DNA from: Lineus longissimus | Taxonomy: Eukaryota > Nemertea > Pilidiophora > Heteronemertea > Lineidae | Length of the DNA stretch: 64,000 nt | Direction: 5' to 3' | NCBI RefSeq assembly: GCF_910592395.1 | Contig: NC_088313.1 | Location: 7,688,501 to 7,752,500 of the forward strand | In this document: in pieces, positions 46,433 through 56,741 of the stretch | Position numbering within the stretch: position 1 is the first letter of the stretch | How the letters are laid out: every line of letters begins with the position of its first letter | The notes under the pieces: model-generated | Told to the model about the DNA's origin: nothing | Database searches by the model: none | The model's input: only the letters and a program-made list of their open reading frames with translations | Position numbers and translations under genes: made by a program

Positions 46433-49400
46433 CGTCGTCCGTTAGCAGGGCACGTTTCGTAACTGTTAGAGCTATTGAGTTGAAACTTGGTACACATGTA
46501 CCCTTATGTAATGACACTTGGGAGACCAAGTTTCGGTCCGATTCGTTTCATGGTTTGGCCACCAGGGGGCCAAACGTTAAAAGTGAAAATATGCAATATC
46601 TCCCTTAATAGTAGTCGGGAAATTTTGAAAAAAATATGGTAGGTACTTCTAGCAAAGGTGCATCATATATCCTCCAGGTTTTTGATTTGACCTCCTTTTC
46701 AAGGTCACAGAGGTCAAATGGTGTAAATTAGCCGTTAGGATGTAACGATGGCACGTTTCTAAACTGCAATGACTATTGATACCAAATTTGGTACACATTT
46801 ACCCCTTAGTCAGGTGATCTCAAGGACCAAAGTTTGGTCCAATATGATTCACCACTTGACCACCAGGGGGCAAAATCCAAAAACCTTAAAAATGTGATTA
46901 TTCCTTAACTTCTTGCCCGATTGCCACCAATTTGATATCATGGGTACATCTAACCACCATACAGTATATGTCACACAGATTTTTAATTTGACCTTCTTGT
47001 CAAGGTCACAGAGGTCAAATGGCGTAAATTCGCCGTCAGGCCGTAACTATGGCATGTTTCTTAACTGCATCACAAATTAAGTACACATGTACCCCTTGGT
47101 CAGGTGATCTCAGGTACCGAAGTTTGGTGCGATCTGATTTGCCGTTTGGCCTCCAGGGAGGGGGCCAAATCCTAAATTCTTCAAAATGCCATTATTCCTA
47201 GTAATGACTTGCCCGATTGGCACCAATTTTATATCATAGGTTCATCTAATTCTAACAACCATTCAATGTGTCACCCGGGTCTTCTTTGATTTGACCTACT
47301 TTTCAAGGTCACAGAGGTCGAATGTACTGTAAATTGGCCATTTTGGGGAAATTGTAATTGCTTGGACCTACATCAAACCTAACACTTCATGACACAAGAC
47401 CATGCTCTTTATCCATCTTTCCTCCACATGAGGTGAGCACAATGGCCCTGGCCATTTCATTAACTTTGAAATCATCGAAGAGTACTGTATCAGGCTGAAG
47501 GAGGGTTGTAGCATCCTTTGACCAGGTCTCCAAGGCAGTGTCAAGCTTCACAATGTATTTGAAGAAATCAAGGTATAACACCTTGCTGCGAACAAGTAAC
47601 CAGTATGGGCCAGTGACTTTGTGATACATGATGCCAAGGGCAGTTATGAACACATCAATGTCATCATCTTCAGCATCTAGCAGCACACTCCGAAGTTTCT
47701 GGTTGTTGTTTGTGTGGTACACCGTGAAGTACTGAATGATTGCTGTCCGATGGTAGTGTAAAGCAGTAGCAGCTTGGAAATAGTTGTTGAACCTATTTGA
47801 CTTGAAACTAGTGATCTGATTTGGTTTTGTTATAATGTCACAATAGGCGTACCACGCATCACGACATCCACTCTTCTCGTCACCTCTGGGGCCAAGCGAG
47901 TCACAAGCCAGACGGACATACCTGGCAGCACAATTCTCTGCGGAACTACTGAAGTGACCAAACGATGGATTTTTATCTCTGCCAAATTTTTCACCTTTCG
48001 TAATTTCCTTTAGGACTTTTTCAGTCTCACTACTTAAACCTAGCAAGAAGTGAGCATTGCAGTGTATGAACTCCAATGTTTCTTCTGTTTGAAGCAGGTC
48101 TTTCCTGTGTTGGTCAAACTTTTTATTGAATGACTTCATGACACTAGCGCGGTCACTCATCAGTCCCACCATTTTGCTAAGTGTAGTCCTGTAATGCTGA
48201 TCTGCATCCTCTGCATAGACGTCGGCTATTTCCTGAAACACACCCATTGTCACTTCAACAATTGTGTCTGCGTCCTCCTTTGCAACCGTGCAAAATCCTG
48301 TTGTTAGAGTCTCGCCCGAGTCTAAAGTCAGCTGCTGCCCCATGTAGTGATTGTGGTCCTTGGATGTCCCGTCACTATGAACATCTAAATACTCGCACTC
48401 TTCGATTGCTGACCCAATGTGCATTTTTGCCAACACATGTCCACGATCAGCAAAACGAAGTGAAGTCCTTTCTGATGGCAAGTCCTCCAATGTGGCATTA
48501 AACATATTTCTGGCAACTATGCGAATTATGTCCGAACACCTGCCAGCAGCCACCTCAGCTTCACCTATGAGTTCAATCACAGTCTTTATGACGTCACCAG
48601 TATATGCACTTCCTTGCTTCGTTTGCACTGCAGTAGGCCTATCCAATGTTGTCCCCTCTTCAGCTATGACCTGACTGAAATCCATTTCCATGGCTTGCAT
48701 TTTTTCAAACAACTTCTCCTTTTCTTTCTTACACTTTTCCTTTGCGCATTTTTCATTGGCAACCAGAGTCTGTAGATTTTTCACTTTTTTCTTAAGTTCA
48801 TCAATGATTTCATCACAACCATTCGCCACATGCTGCTCAACTATCTTTCTCTTTTCATTTAAGTCGACCTCCTTTCTTTGTAATCGTTTATAGTACGCAC
48901 TTTGTTCTTTTGAACTGAGTTCCGCCTTCAGATCTGCAATCACTGATTTACAGTCCCGATTCAGTGAAGCCAGCTCAACAACTTCAATCTTTGTCTCTGC
49001 CAAGTCTTGCTTTACATCTGCCAAGTCTTGCTTCAGAACTTTGCACTTACGTCCTTCTTCTTTAAGACTAAAGTTTGATGAGCAATTTGCCTCCTTTATA
49101 GCATCAAGTTGAAGTTTCAAAGTTTCATTCACTGATGAAACTTCAGATATTTTCGCCTCAAGGCCACGTACTTTGCATCCGAGTTGAATGTTGGCAACAT
49201 TTGGGGAGCTGAAGTTGACTGGTGTTGGAGCGACACCAATTTCTGAATCAGATATCTCATCGTCCGGTAGGGGTACCAAAGATACATCATCACCACTCTC
49301 AATAGTCACACTGACACTGAGCGTCTGACATGCATGCGCAACATCCTGAATTTCGAACTTTAAGTTTTTATTTACTGTCTGGACAACAAACAAGTCTGCA

Positions 49401-50775
49401 AGGCCTTTACCATCACTGTTCTTTCGGTAATTGCTCCTGCCTAGCGCCCGATACTTTTTCACAATTGACGCAATTCTTTGCTTTAGCAAATTGTCCGAAA
49501 AATCAAATGCATATCCGAAAGTTTCTAAGATAAGTCGCTTCTTTTTAATGTTTATCCCACGCTTTTTGCATAATTTCTCAATGTCAACAATAATTCCATG
49601 TGTCAAAGGAATCTCTCTCGCAACAACAGATAAATCCTCTATCGGTCCACATAACAACTCCTCTGTCAGTTGACAGGAATGTTCGACAGTAAGGGAAAAT
49701 TCAACATGTTCCTCCAAGAAGGTGAGAAGGTCCGCATCTGTTTTAATCCCTTTTGCACGTTTAACTGTTTGTTCAATCTTCGGACGAACTCTATTCCTTG
49801 TCACAGAGAATAATCTAAGAAACAAGTCAATGATCGTATCCCAATTTTTAGCACATTCGTTAGGGGAGTGTAGCACATGCAGCTGTAGCAAAAGACGATT
49901 ATTGCACCTAAGATCCACCGGTAACGGTCTTCTTCCACGCCCAGATGCCTTTAGATTCTTCTCCAAGACGCTGTAATTCTCATCCCCTGAAAAAAGAAAG
50001 GGAAATATTTGAGATAAAGAATAATAATGATGCATAATGTAATTAATGTGGAGAAGAAAAAAATTGTGATGCAAAGTCTTTATTTTCAGCAATTTTTGTC
50101 AATAAAAGTCACTTATATACCGTCAAAAGATGATATTGTTGTCTAATGATGACAATTCATCTTTGTAGTTTGTTATCATTTCAAAAAACCTTCATAGAAC
50201 TGATAAAACATTTGGAAAAATAAACAGCAGTCATCATCATTGGGACATCCTGTATACTGCCCACGTGGATTTGTTTACCAACACATCGACGAGAACCAAT
50301 CAGAGCTTTGGAATTAGTCACGTGACCAAACAACCTACGTCACAGGATCGTTGACCTGAACAGCTGATTCAAATCCTCAATCAGAGGTCATTTTCAACTC
50401 CCAAACTATGCCAAACCGCAGATAGCAGAACATAAATACCGATATTATCATGATCATGGGGCCTTATACTACCAATATAAACCACGATTGGAGCTGAATT
50501 CATTGAAAACAAAATTAAATCGCCGACTGAGCGCGATACATTTTCTTCCAATATTCTGTTCACTCGCCCTCCATTGATTTCGGAGCGTCGCCTAAAGTCT
50601 CGAATTTAGGTGGTTTCCGTCACTTCAAAATACAAATCATCAACATCTACATCTAAGTTGACATTATATTTCCAAAATATATATGATTGTATGAAGCCTA
50701 CTTACGCAGAATCGGTATAAATTTGGCTAAAAAATCTGAATCGTCGTCAGCTAAATCGGCTATGGGCGCAGCCAT
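44363..50775 (-). CDS. Gene B: large transposase-like protein, four exons
   Basis: Exons: 50706-50775 (begins MAAPIADLADDDSDF, donor GTAAGT), 45542-49986 (acceptor TTTTTTCAG, donor GTGAGT), 45067-45249 and 44363-44724; all phases agree. Exon 2 is interrupted by an R1 copy (46287-47456). Without it and one target duplication the frame is 1,294 codons with no other stop. Domains: an N-terminal helical part; a long coiled coil (~residues 310-480); VHSDGTSKDHNHY (~48380), LMSDRASVMKSFN (~48150), HCNAHFLLGL (~48055), CDSLGPRGDEKSGC, FKSNRFNNYF; then GFLTVTKRQLPDFLPGG; an acidic exon; and an SH3/Tudor-like end (GTWVAVYY, YIGQV, FMQQCG). D...D...CxxH recalls hAT transposases. It is the only evident candidate to move the 42388-52927 element. 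Confidence 0.8.
46287..47456 (+). repeat. R1 repeat in gene B
   Basis: 1,170 bp, flanked by TCATT on both sides (46282-46286, 47457-47461). Left hairpin TTTAGCTCACCTCTTAGCAG; right palindrome ATGGCCCTGGCCATT. Three tandem ~300 bp units have CCACCAGGGGGC at 46559-46570 and 46860-46871 and AGGTCACAGAGGTCA near 46704 and 47007. Its left part carries an expanded (CGT)n tract. Confidence 0.92.
46342..46432. repeat. (CGT)n microsatellite, ~30 units
   Basis: 91 bp of uninterrupted CGT inside R1. The equivalent site in the R1 at 35655 has about 8 units and in the R1 at 40303 none. Poly-Arg, poly-Ser and poly-Thr frames here are artefacts. Confidence 0.97.
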
Positions 50776-52600
50776 TTTGTCTCTAAATCTAGGTCAGAAA
50801 TCGGCGCTACGGGGGTCACTTTTCTTTTGCGCGGCGGACGAACGCCGTTGATTGCGGCAGATAGATAAGTATCTGATTAAAAAGTTTGTTTTTCAAGCTT
50901 TATTTTGGTACCTAGTTTAGTATACTTTTAATTTTGGCTTCATGGAGAAATTTAGCGCTGAAAATGACATTTTACTTCAACTGAGATTCTATAAATATAA
51001 TTTTAAAATTTTGTTTACAAATTTTATACGAATGGAAAGCTTGTGGAATGGGCTAGCTTCTGAAACTATTTTTAGATCGAATGACATCACGGCGTAATTC
51101 CGCAAGGAGTTTTCCCAAACGGGTTCACATGTACTTTCCCAGATCAGCTGATTGAAGGGGATTATAATTGGCTAATTAGGGAAAAAGTGAGGGTGTTTGA
51201 ATGGATTATTTCACTGTGGGTTTAAAAAGGAATCAACACAAGACTTATATGAATGAAAAGAAGAAGGATTAAACTTTATTTCTGTGAAAAAAGTAAGTGA
51301 TTATGATTTACAGATTTAGAGAACAAGCAAGTTGAACATAAGACATTTTGAGCACATTCTCACACTTTCCTATAGGTTTGCCTAGTGGATGCCGGTACCT
51401 ATTAGCAGTTAGCATGTTTATCGTGCAAATTTCATTATCATAGTACATTTGCTAATTAGATATAACTGTCTTCTTACTAAATAATCAACTCTTGTACCTT
51501 TTTAAGTTTTTAATTTTGAGTTATTATTATTACAAATTGGTCCCGTTTTCCTCAAATTGGTTCTGTCATTCAGCGGTTCAGTGTGTAGAGTACCCGGATG
51601 TATATGGCTTCATGCACAGGTCATGACAGATACTAGAAAAGGTTCGATGACAGGTTGAAATAAAATGTCATGCAAAGCATTATACTCAAAAGTACTCAAA
51701 TCCACTGTTGTGTTATGTGTGTGGTTTACATTACCTGCATTACTCATTATTTCTCGGCTCCCTGCAATGTATGTCATGTGTTGATAACTTTTGTAAACAA
51801 TAACACAACAGCTTGTGTTGTATTTGTATTTGTTAATTTGTTTTTTAACCTAACTTAAGTAGGCCTGGGCCTTATAATTGTAATTCCTGATTTGAGTCAC
51901 CTGATGAAATGAACTTATTCACTCTGTTGTTTTATTTACCAGTTGTAATTTTTGTTGTTTTATTTACCAGTTATAAATTATGCTGTTTCACTTCTTCACT
52001 TTAGGTCTGGTTCCATCATGCCGAATAAGAAAAAGGGTTCAAGGTCCAGGTTTACACGTCCCAAGAGCAAGAAAGATGATAGGTTACCGAAGGCGTCAGT
52101 GTTTTTACTTCACTTTATGTTTCTGGTATTACCTGGTAATAAAATGTTTTTATGTAAATCAAATTGTATTGATTTTTTTACTGGTTCTGGTAATGGTACA
52201 CCCGTATTGCTTTTGGATGGCAGATGAACTCGGCAACAAACAGGACGACAACTTTAGTACTCCCTACCAGAAGATGTAAATTCTGTATGACCGGTTGTTG
52301 CTGAGGAGACGGTCACAACCGTGATACTTAGTATTCTGTTGCCTATGATCCCTCCCAGATATACCTGAAGGTTGTTCAATGACCTCGGGAGACAAAGACC
52401 AGTATCATGGTATGTTTGTGTAGAAAGACATTGCCAAAACGGACCTGAGCACAACTCGATTTAGCCAGCTGCTTGGCCTCCCAACAACTGCAAGACTGTA
52501 TACTATGGCACAGCATGTGTTGTCCCATGTTTATCCTGTCCCTCCAATGGAATTAAGAACCACTTGCTATGGGGACAGTCACAACCACGTCTCATTACTT
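50776..52600. other. Upstream region of gene B
   Basis: AT-rich, presumably containing the gene B promoter and 5' sequence. A possible short plus-strand two-exon ORF is listed separately. No other feature is supported. Confidence 0.35.
52018..52278 (+). CDS. Possible small basic two-exon ORF
   Basis: After an acceptor-like TCTTCACTTTAG, ATG 52018 opens MPNKKKGSRSRFTRPKSKKD, a strongly basic peptide reaching a possible donor after PKA (~52098). A second stretch after GGATGGCAG (~52221) reads DELGNKQDDNFSTPYQKM and stops. Together ~44 residues. Basic peptide and splice signals are suggestive only. If real it would be a second gene of the 10.5 kb element. Confidence 0.2.
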
Positions 52601-52631
52601 CAGAAAATATGCCCTTGTCTTCACTAGACAT

Positions 52632-52703
52632 CTAAGGACATCCAATCAGAAGACAGGAACAATTAACCGGAAAATCTTGAAAGACAACTCCCTCGTCCGC
52701 CAT
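52632..52703 (-). CDS. Short ATGGCGG-type first-exon candidate
   Basis: ATG 52703 in the context AAAAATGGCGGACGAGG opens MADEGVVFQDFP, followed by a GTTAAT that could be a donor; otherwise it stops after 23 codons. It lies just inside the right inverted repeat, in the same direction as gene B, so it could be an upstream exon. Confidence 0.2.
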   Translation of the reverse strand: MADEGVVFQDFPVNCSCLLIGCP

Positions 52704-53224
52704 TTTTGTTGTTAGTGTCTTCCTCATTCGGAACGGTTCGGAGAAACTCGGTGAGCTTCGGCGAAAAAGCGCGCCACCATCGGAAGTTGATAGAACTGAC
52801 TTACGACGTTTGCGCAAAATTTAAGAAAAAATTAAAGGGCTTCATCTGGCTCCAGTTAATTGCCCGAGAGAGCCGTGTGATCAAAGGAAAGTTGCCGGTG
52901 ACCAGACCCTTGTATAGAAAGACTCTGCTTTTACTCATCACAAAATGCAAAAATTACTGTTAGGCTAAAAATCAAATTGTCTTAAACCTCACGGTTACAA
53001 CTGCAATACAAGTGCCCTACTACTGGCAACATCAGGACTAGACTTGTCCTTTATGAGAAGTCCCTTCACCATGACTGTATCGAAGCCTAAGTTTTCATGA
53101 CTAATGTTCTGTTGTTTGGTCCCTGAATTTAAAAATTATGATAGTCTATGCTATAAAAGTCTTTCTTCTGATTCACTCTGTTTTAGTCTCTGAATGATTT
53201 CACACTAAATTATGATCATCATCG

Positions 53225-53936
53225 TGAAACTGGAATCCACTAGTATGAGCGACTGCTTCCCTGATTAGGCGAACTTCTCCAACAAGCATCAGAAGGATTT
53301 CGTTCTGCTTCTTGAGTACTTCGATGTATTGCTCTTGTACATTAACAGCCGACTCCAGTACATCTGTTTTGCTTTCTTATTCGATTGGGTAGGGGGAGGC
53401 GTGGAACTGCGGCTACTGCATGCAGCAGAACCAAAGTTGGGTACCTCCATAGGTTCATCGTCATCCTCGAACGCTGTGTCATCTACACCTACTGATGAGC
53501 AGGGACTGATGGATCGTTTGTTCCCCGATTTGAAAAGTTGTACCGGCCTCACAATACCAGAGGTTGGTGTGATAACAACGCCTGGACGGGCTGCTCCTCC
53601 CTTCGGAAAATACAAGTCATAATAAGACTGAAAACATGTAAAAAGTTCCTCAGAATCTCGCAACTTCAAATCTGGTCGTAATTCATCCGTACCAGCCCCG
53701 GACTGCATGCTTTCCTTGATAACTGTACGAAATTCCTTGGCAAGATTCTTTACCATGTTCTCTACAACAGTTCCTGCTACATCAAAGAGAGCACCCACAT
53801 CATTGAAAAAGTCAGTAAGTGTCTGGTGCCTCTTCGCTAGCTTGAACTTGTTATGGTTCTCCCTGAGGTAATTCAAACTGGACAGCATCTTCTTTTCAGT
53901 CCAACGAAATCTCTTTTTCCCCTTATCCATCTTCAA
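53225..53936 (-). pseudogene. Myb/SANT-like Harbinger partner protein
   Basis: From ATG 53936 the protein opens KKRFRWTEKKMLSSLNYLRE, a Myb/SANT-type trihelix. A helical region (VENMVKNLAKEFRTVIKE), a Ser/Pro linker (SSRSSTPPPTQSNKKAKQ) and, after a one-base frameshift near 53370, a coiled-coil tail (EQYIEVLKKQNEILLMLV) follow. Harbinger transposons pair such a protein with the transposase for end binding and nuclear entry. It lies between the nested 10.5 kb element and the right inverted repeat and faces the transposase. The frameshift may be real decay or an assembly error. Confidence 0.75.
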
Positions 53937-54236
53937 ATAAATCTATTGAGTATTGTAGACAGCTCTGTGTGAAGCATGAAACTGGTCTACTGCATGTAGC
54001 CTACTAATACATAGATTCTCAGATTCAGGATTCATGGAATCTGTTCCTGGTAAGGCAATTACTGGGAATTACTCCAGGGTTATATCAGGGTTAACTTTGA
54101 GTATACTCTGGGTTAACTTTGAGTATACTCCGAGTTTACTCAGAGTTAACCTGAACCTGGGGTAAAGAGTTCATGTTAACTAAAAGTAAACTCAACTTTT
54201 ACTCAATCCAATTTTACTCGAGACTTGACCTCACCC

Positions 54237-54330
54237 AATGTGTTGTAAACAGGCAGCTTTGGGGGTCTACCACGACCAGTGTGGAAGAAAGCAGACTTCA
54301 GTCGTTGTAGAGAACCATCATCTTCATTAT
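54237..54330 (-). pseudogene. Gene A exon, upstream of the Harbinger insertion
   Basis: An acceptor (ACACTTTTACAG) precedes 54330. The exon reads NEDDGSLQRLKSAFFHTG and then GRGRPPKLPVYN, aligning without gaps to the start of gene B exon 2 (GRGRRPLPVDLR). It stops at the Harbinger boundary and resumes at 38450. A first exon was not found between here and gene C. Confidence 0.8.
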
Positions 54331-54561
54331 CTGTAAAAGTGTAAGATAGGAAAAAACTGACACCATTCATTTAATATTCTAGCCAATCAATGCGCAGCGC
54401 AAAGAGGTCATAGGGCATGACCTCAAAAGTTCAGCTCCTGAAGAGCTGATTAAAATAACAAAAACGAAGAATTATAGGTGGATTAAACTTAACTTTATCA
54501 TGGGTTATACAAAATCAATGACATAAAGTATGACATCATTGGAAAGGTGAGGAAGAGATCT

Positions 54562-55257
54562 TTATTGTGGTATAAGTTGTATTGCTGATAAACAAATAAA
54601 ACTTTGAATTTCGTGGAGTGGAAAACTACTTTCAGGGTATTCATCAATGCACTTTCCACTAAAACAATAGGTGAACTTGGGGTCGCATTTTTTCCCTGAA
54701 ATCTGGGTCTGACTCTTTTCCAAACTTTCCACCTGGGAGAAAATCAGATAGCTGTCGTTCAGTAACCTCAATGAACCCAATCATCAATCTCTCCAATGTT
54801 GATTTGGTTCTGGCATCCGAGCTTTCAGTTTCTGAGAATAATACATCAAAAATTTCATCTTTCTTGGGAGGGAAATCAGTAAAAATGCCATCACCATCTT
54901 TTGCCATCAACGATTCAGAATCTTCAGCCCACTGTCGAAATTTGGTCAGCATCTGCTGTACATACAGATATTGGTCCACATACTGGACCCCACCCTGCAG
55001 CATTTCCCAGAAAGGTGCAGTAACTTTGTAGTATATAATACCAAGTGCTCTGATAAGACCTTTCAATTCTGAGTATCTACAATCTGCTAGAACACTTTCC
55101 AATTTCTTATTCAAATCATCTCTGTAGTCACTCAGGAACTGCTCTATTTCTTCAGCATGATACAGTAAGGTTGCAGCACCAAGATAAAAGTTATTGAATC
55201 TGTTCATGTGGAAACTAGTAGCAACCACAGGGCAAAATTTTGCCTTTATAATTCATT
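54562..55257 (-). pseudogene. Gene C: paralogue, C-terminal part
   Basis: Aligns with gene B after the CxxH region: ATSFHMNRFNNFYLGAATLL (~55215), IRALGIIYYKVTAPFWEM, VQYVDQYLYVQQML, KKDEIFDVLF, then FIEVTERQLSDFLPGGKF (~54750). A frameshift near 54690 leads to an alternate ending (YCFSGKCIDEYPESS). The preceding exon sequence is separated by ~3 kb of R2- and R1-type repeats. Confidence 0.8.
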
Positions 55258-55306
55258 CATTATTGGAATTTTTCTAAAAAGAGTAAATTGACAGAATTCT
55301 TCTCTT

Positions 55307-56151
55307 TTTTAGCTGAGCTGAAAAAGTCAGCGGAGCTAGTCAAATAGCTATTCGATTGGTGTCCGTCCTTCCACCCACCCTGCCATCCTTCCATCTAGCC
55401 ATCTGTAGACAAAGTTGGGCATTTTGTAATCATACAACCGAGGCACTTCAAATCTAGTCTTGCTTATAAACACCGCAGAAAATGTTGCTTACGGAAAAAA
55501 ATTTGGGCGATTCGACTCAAATTCAGCTCCCCAGGGGGCAAAATGTGTAAATGAAAAAAACAATTTTTTGACGCTCTATTCCAGCAGATAAAAGCTTGAA
55601 ATAAAGTTGAAAAGGTCTTCATGATACAGAAGTTTTGATATAAAATAGATTAGTGTCGATTTATATCACCAGTTGGCGGTAGTGAGCAAAACTGTTGTTT
55701 GACCCCGGATGACCCCGCTTTAAATTTTCCGCCGGTTACCTGGAGTACTATCATCAAGAAAATGGCGGTAACCTTTTTATTTCTACCGGAGCGATGATTT
55801 TGTAAGTGAAAAATTTTCTTTTTAAGCCTTTACGGAAACGTATTTTGGTACGAAACTTTAAACGTTTATAGAAAAGATCAACGAGAATGTGTTCAAATGC
55901 CCTCACAACGATGAGTTCAACAGAATTTGGTCAAAACAACCTTCGAATGGAGTCAACTTTCTTTGCAAAATTGAAGCGACGACCTCATTATTTATCGTTA
56001 TTTATGCAGATCTGAGTCCAGCTGATAGGCGATGTTTTGATTTGTGTTCAAACTATTGGAAACTTCGGAAATTAATTCTATTAGTTCTACTATTCTGTAG
56101 GAGTATATTATAGCCATTGATGTTGACAGCTAAAAGCACGAAAACTTTGTT
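55307..56151 (+). repeat. R2 repeat, short copy in gene C
   Basis: Nearly identical to 13847-14680 from TTTAGCTGAGCTGAAAAAG through the ATGGCGG/donor segment (55759, GATTTTGTAAGTG) to AGCACGAAAACTTTGTT. The R2 right end is not found; similarity stops at 56151. A shared ORF (FKCPHNDEFN...IWSKQPSNGV) is present in both copies but has no supporting evidence as a gene. Confidence 0.8.
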
Positions 56152-56741
56152 CAGGTTTGTTGTCCAATCACGTGACCTCTCCAACACTCGATAATGCACT
56201 CTTTTCGTCCAAGTTTTAGGCCAATCTTCGGCCTGAACATGAAATCTAATAAGCGCAGTACTTAAATCAGATGTTTCTCTCGCCTTGAAAACATTCCTGG
56301 GTAAAATCCATTGAGATTAGCCGAGTTAATCCATTTTTTCCGTGCCTAAAATCTCTGCTGCTGAATTCTATAAATAGAAACTATTAAGATCGCGGCAGTG
56401 TGGTTCCCATTGTGCGCCCTCCCACTTCACACCATGTCAGGAACTTTTACGGAGAGAGAGGGCGTGCGGTAAGAAGAATGGCCAAAATGACGTCACGTTT
56501 TCCTGGCAATGTCTCTTGCCAGACCAGTCAAGCATTGGGAAAGCATCTTTCATTCAGACAACGTTAGAACTAGAAAAACGAATATGTTAATTTGCAAAAT
56601 TAAAAGCAGATTTCACCACTAACCAGCCAAATCGGAATACAACGGCGCAAAATGTTCTCGCTTTCCTCCTGCTAAAAAACCTTGTTCCCGCACTCCTATT
56701 TTAATTTATCCCAAGGAATATGATATGATCTGTTTTCACTT

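Larger units (their letters stand above)
42388..52927 (-). mobile_element. 10.5 kb TIR transposon of unplaced family
   Basis: The ends are inverted repeats beginning CAGAGTCTTTCTATACAAGG, matching over about 33 bp with one or two mismatches (42388-42420 and 52895-52927). The flanks carry CTTTTAC (42381-42387 and 52928-52934), or 8 bp GCTTTTAC if the terminal G is shared. Its main gene (gene B) runs on the minus strand. TIRs starting CAGAG with a 7-8 bp duplication resemble hAT elements. It inserted into the interior of the Harbinger. Size and protein are unlike standard hAT. Confidence 0.85.
38451..54236. mobile_element. PIF/Harbinger transposon, expanded by nested insertions
   Basis: Terminal inverted repeats start GGGTGAGGTCAAGTCTCGAG and are identical for 24 bp (38451-38474 and 54213-54236). 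They are flanked by AAC (38448-38450) and AAT (54237-54239), a 3 bp duplication with one change. Both ends have subterminal GTTTACTC/GAGTAAAC motifs. Inside the left end is a transposase (plus strand), and inside the right end a Myb/SANT-like protein (minus strand). About 10.5 kb of the interior is the nested element 42388-52927; without it the Harbinger is ~5.2 kb. Joining the gene A frame across it keeps the alignment to gene B without gaps. Confidence 0.88.

Noticed and set aside
46293-46529. Long poly-Arg, poly-Ser and poly-Thr frames
   Set aside because: They are translations of the (CGT)n microsatellite in R1, open in several frames and both strands.
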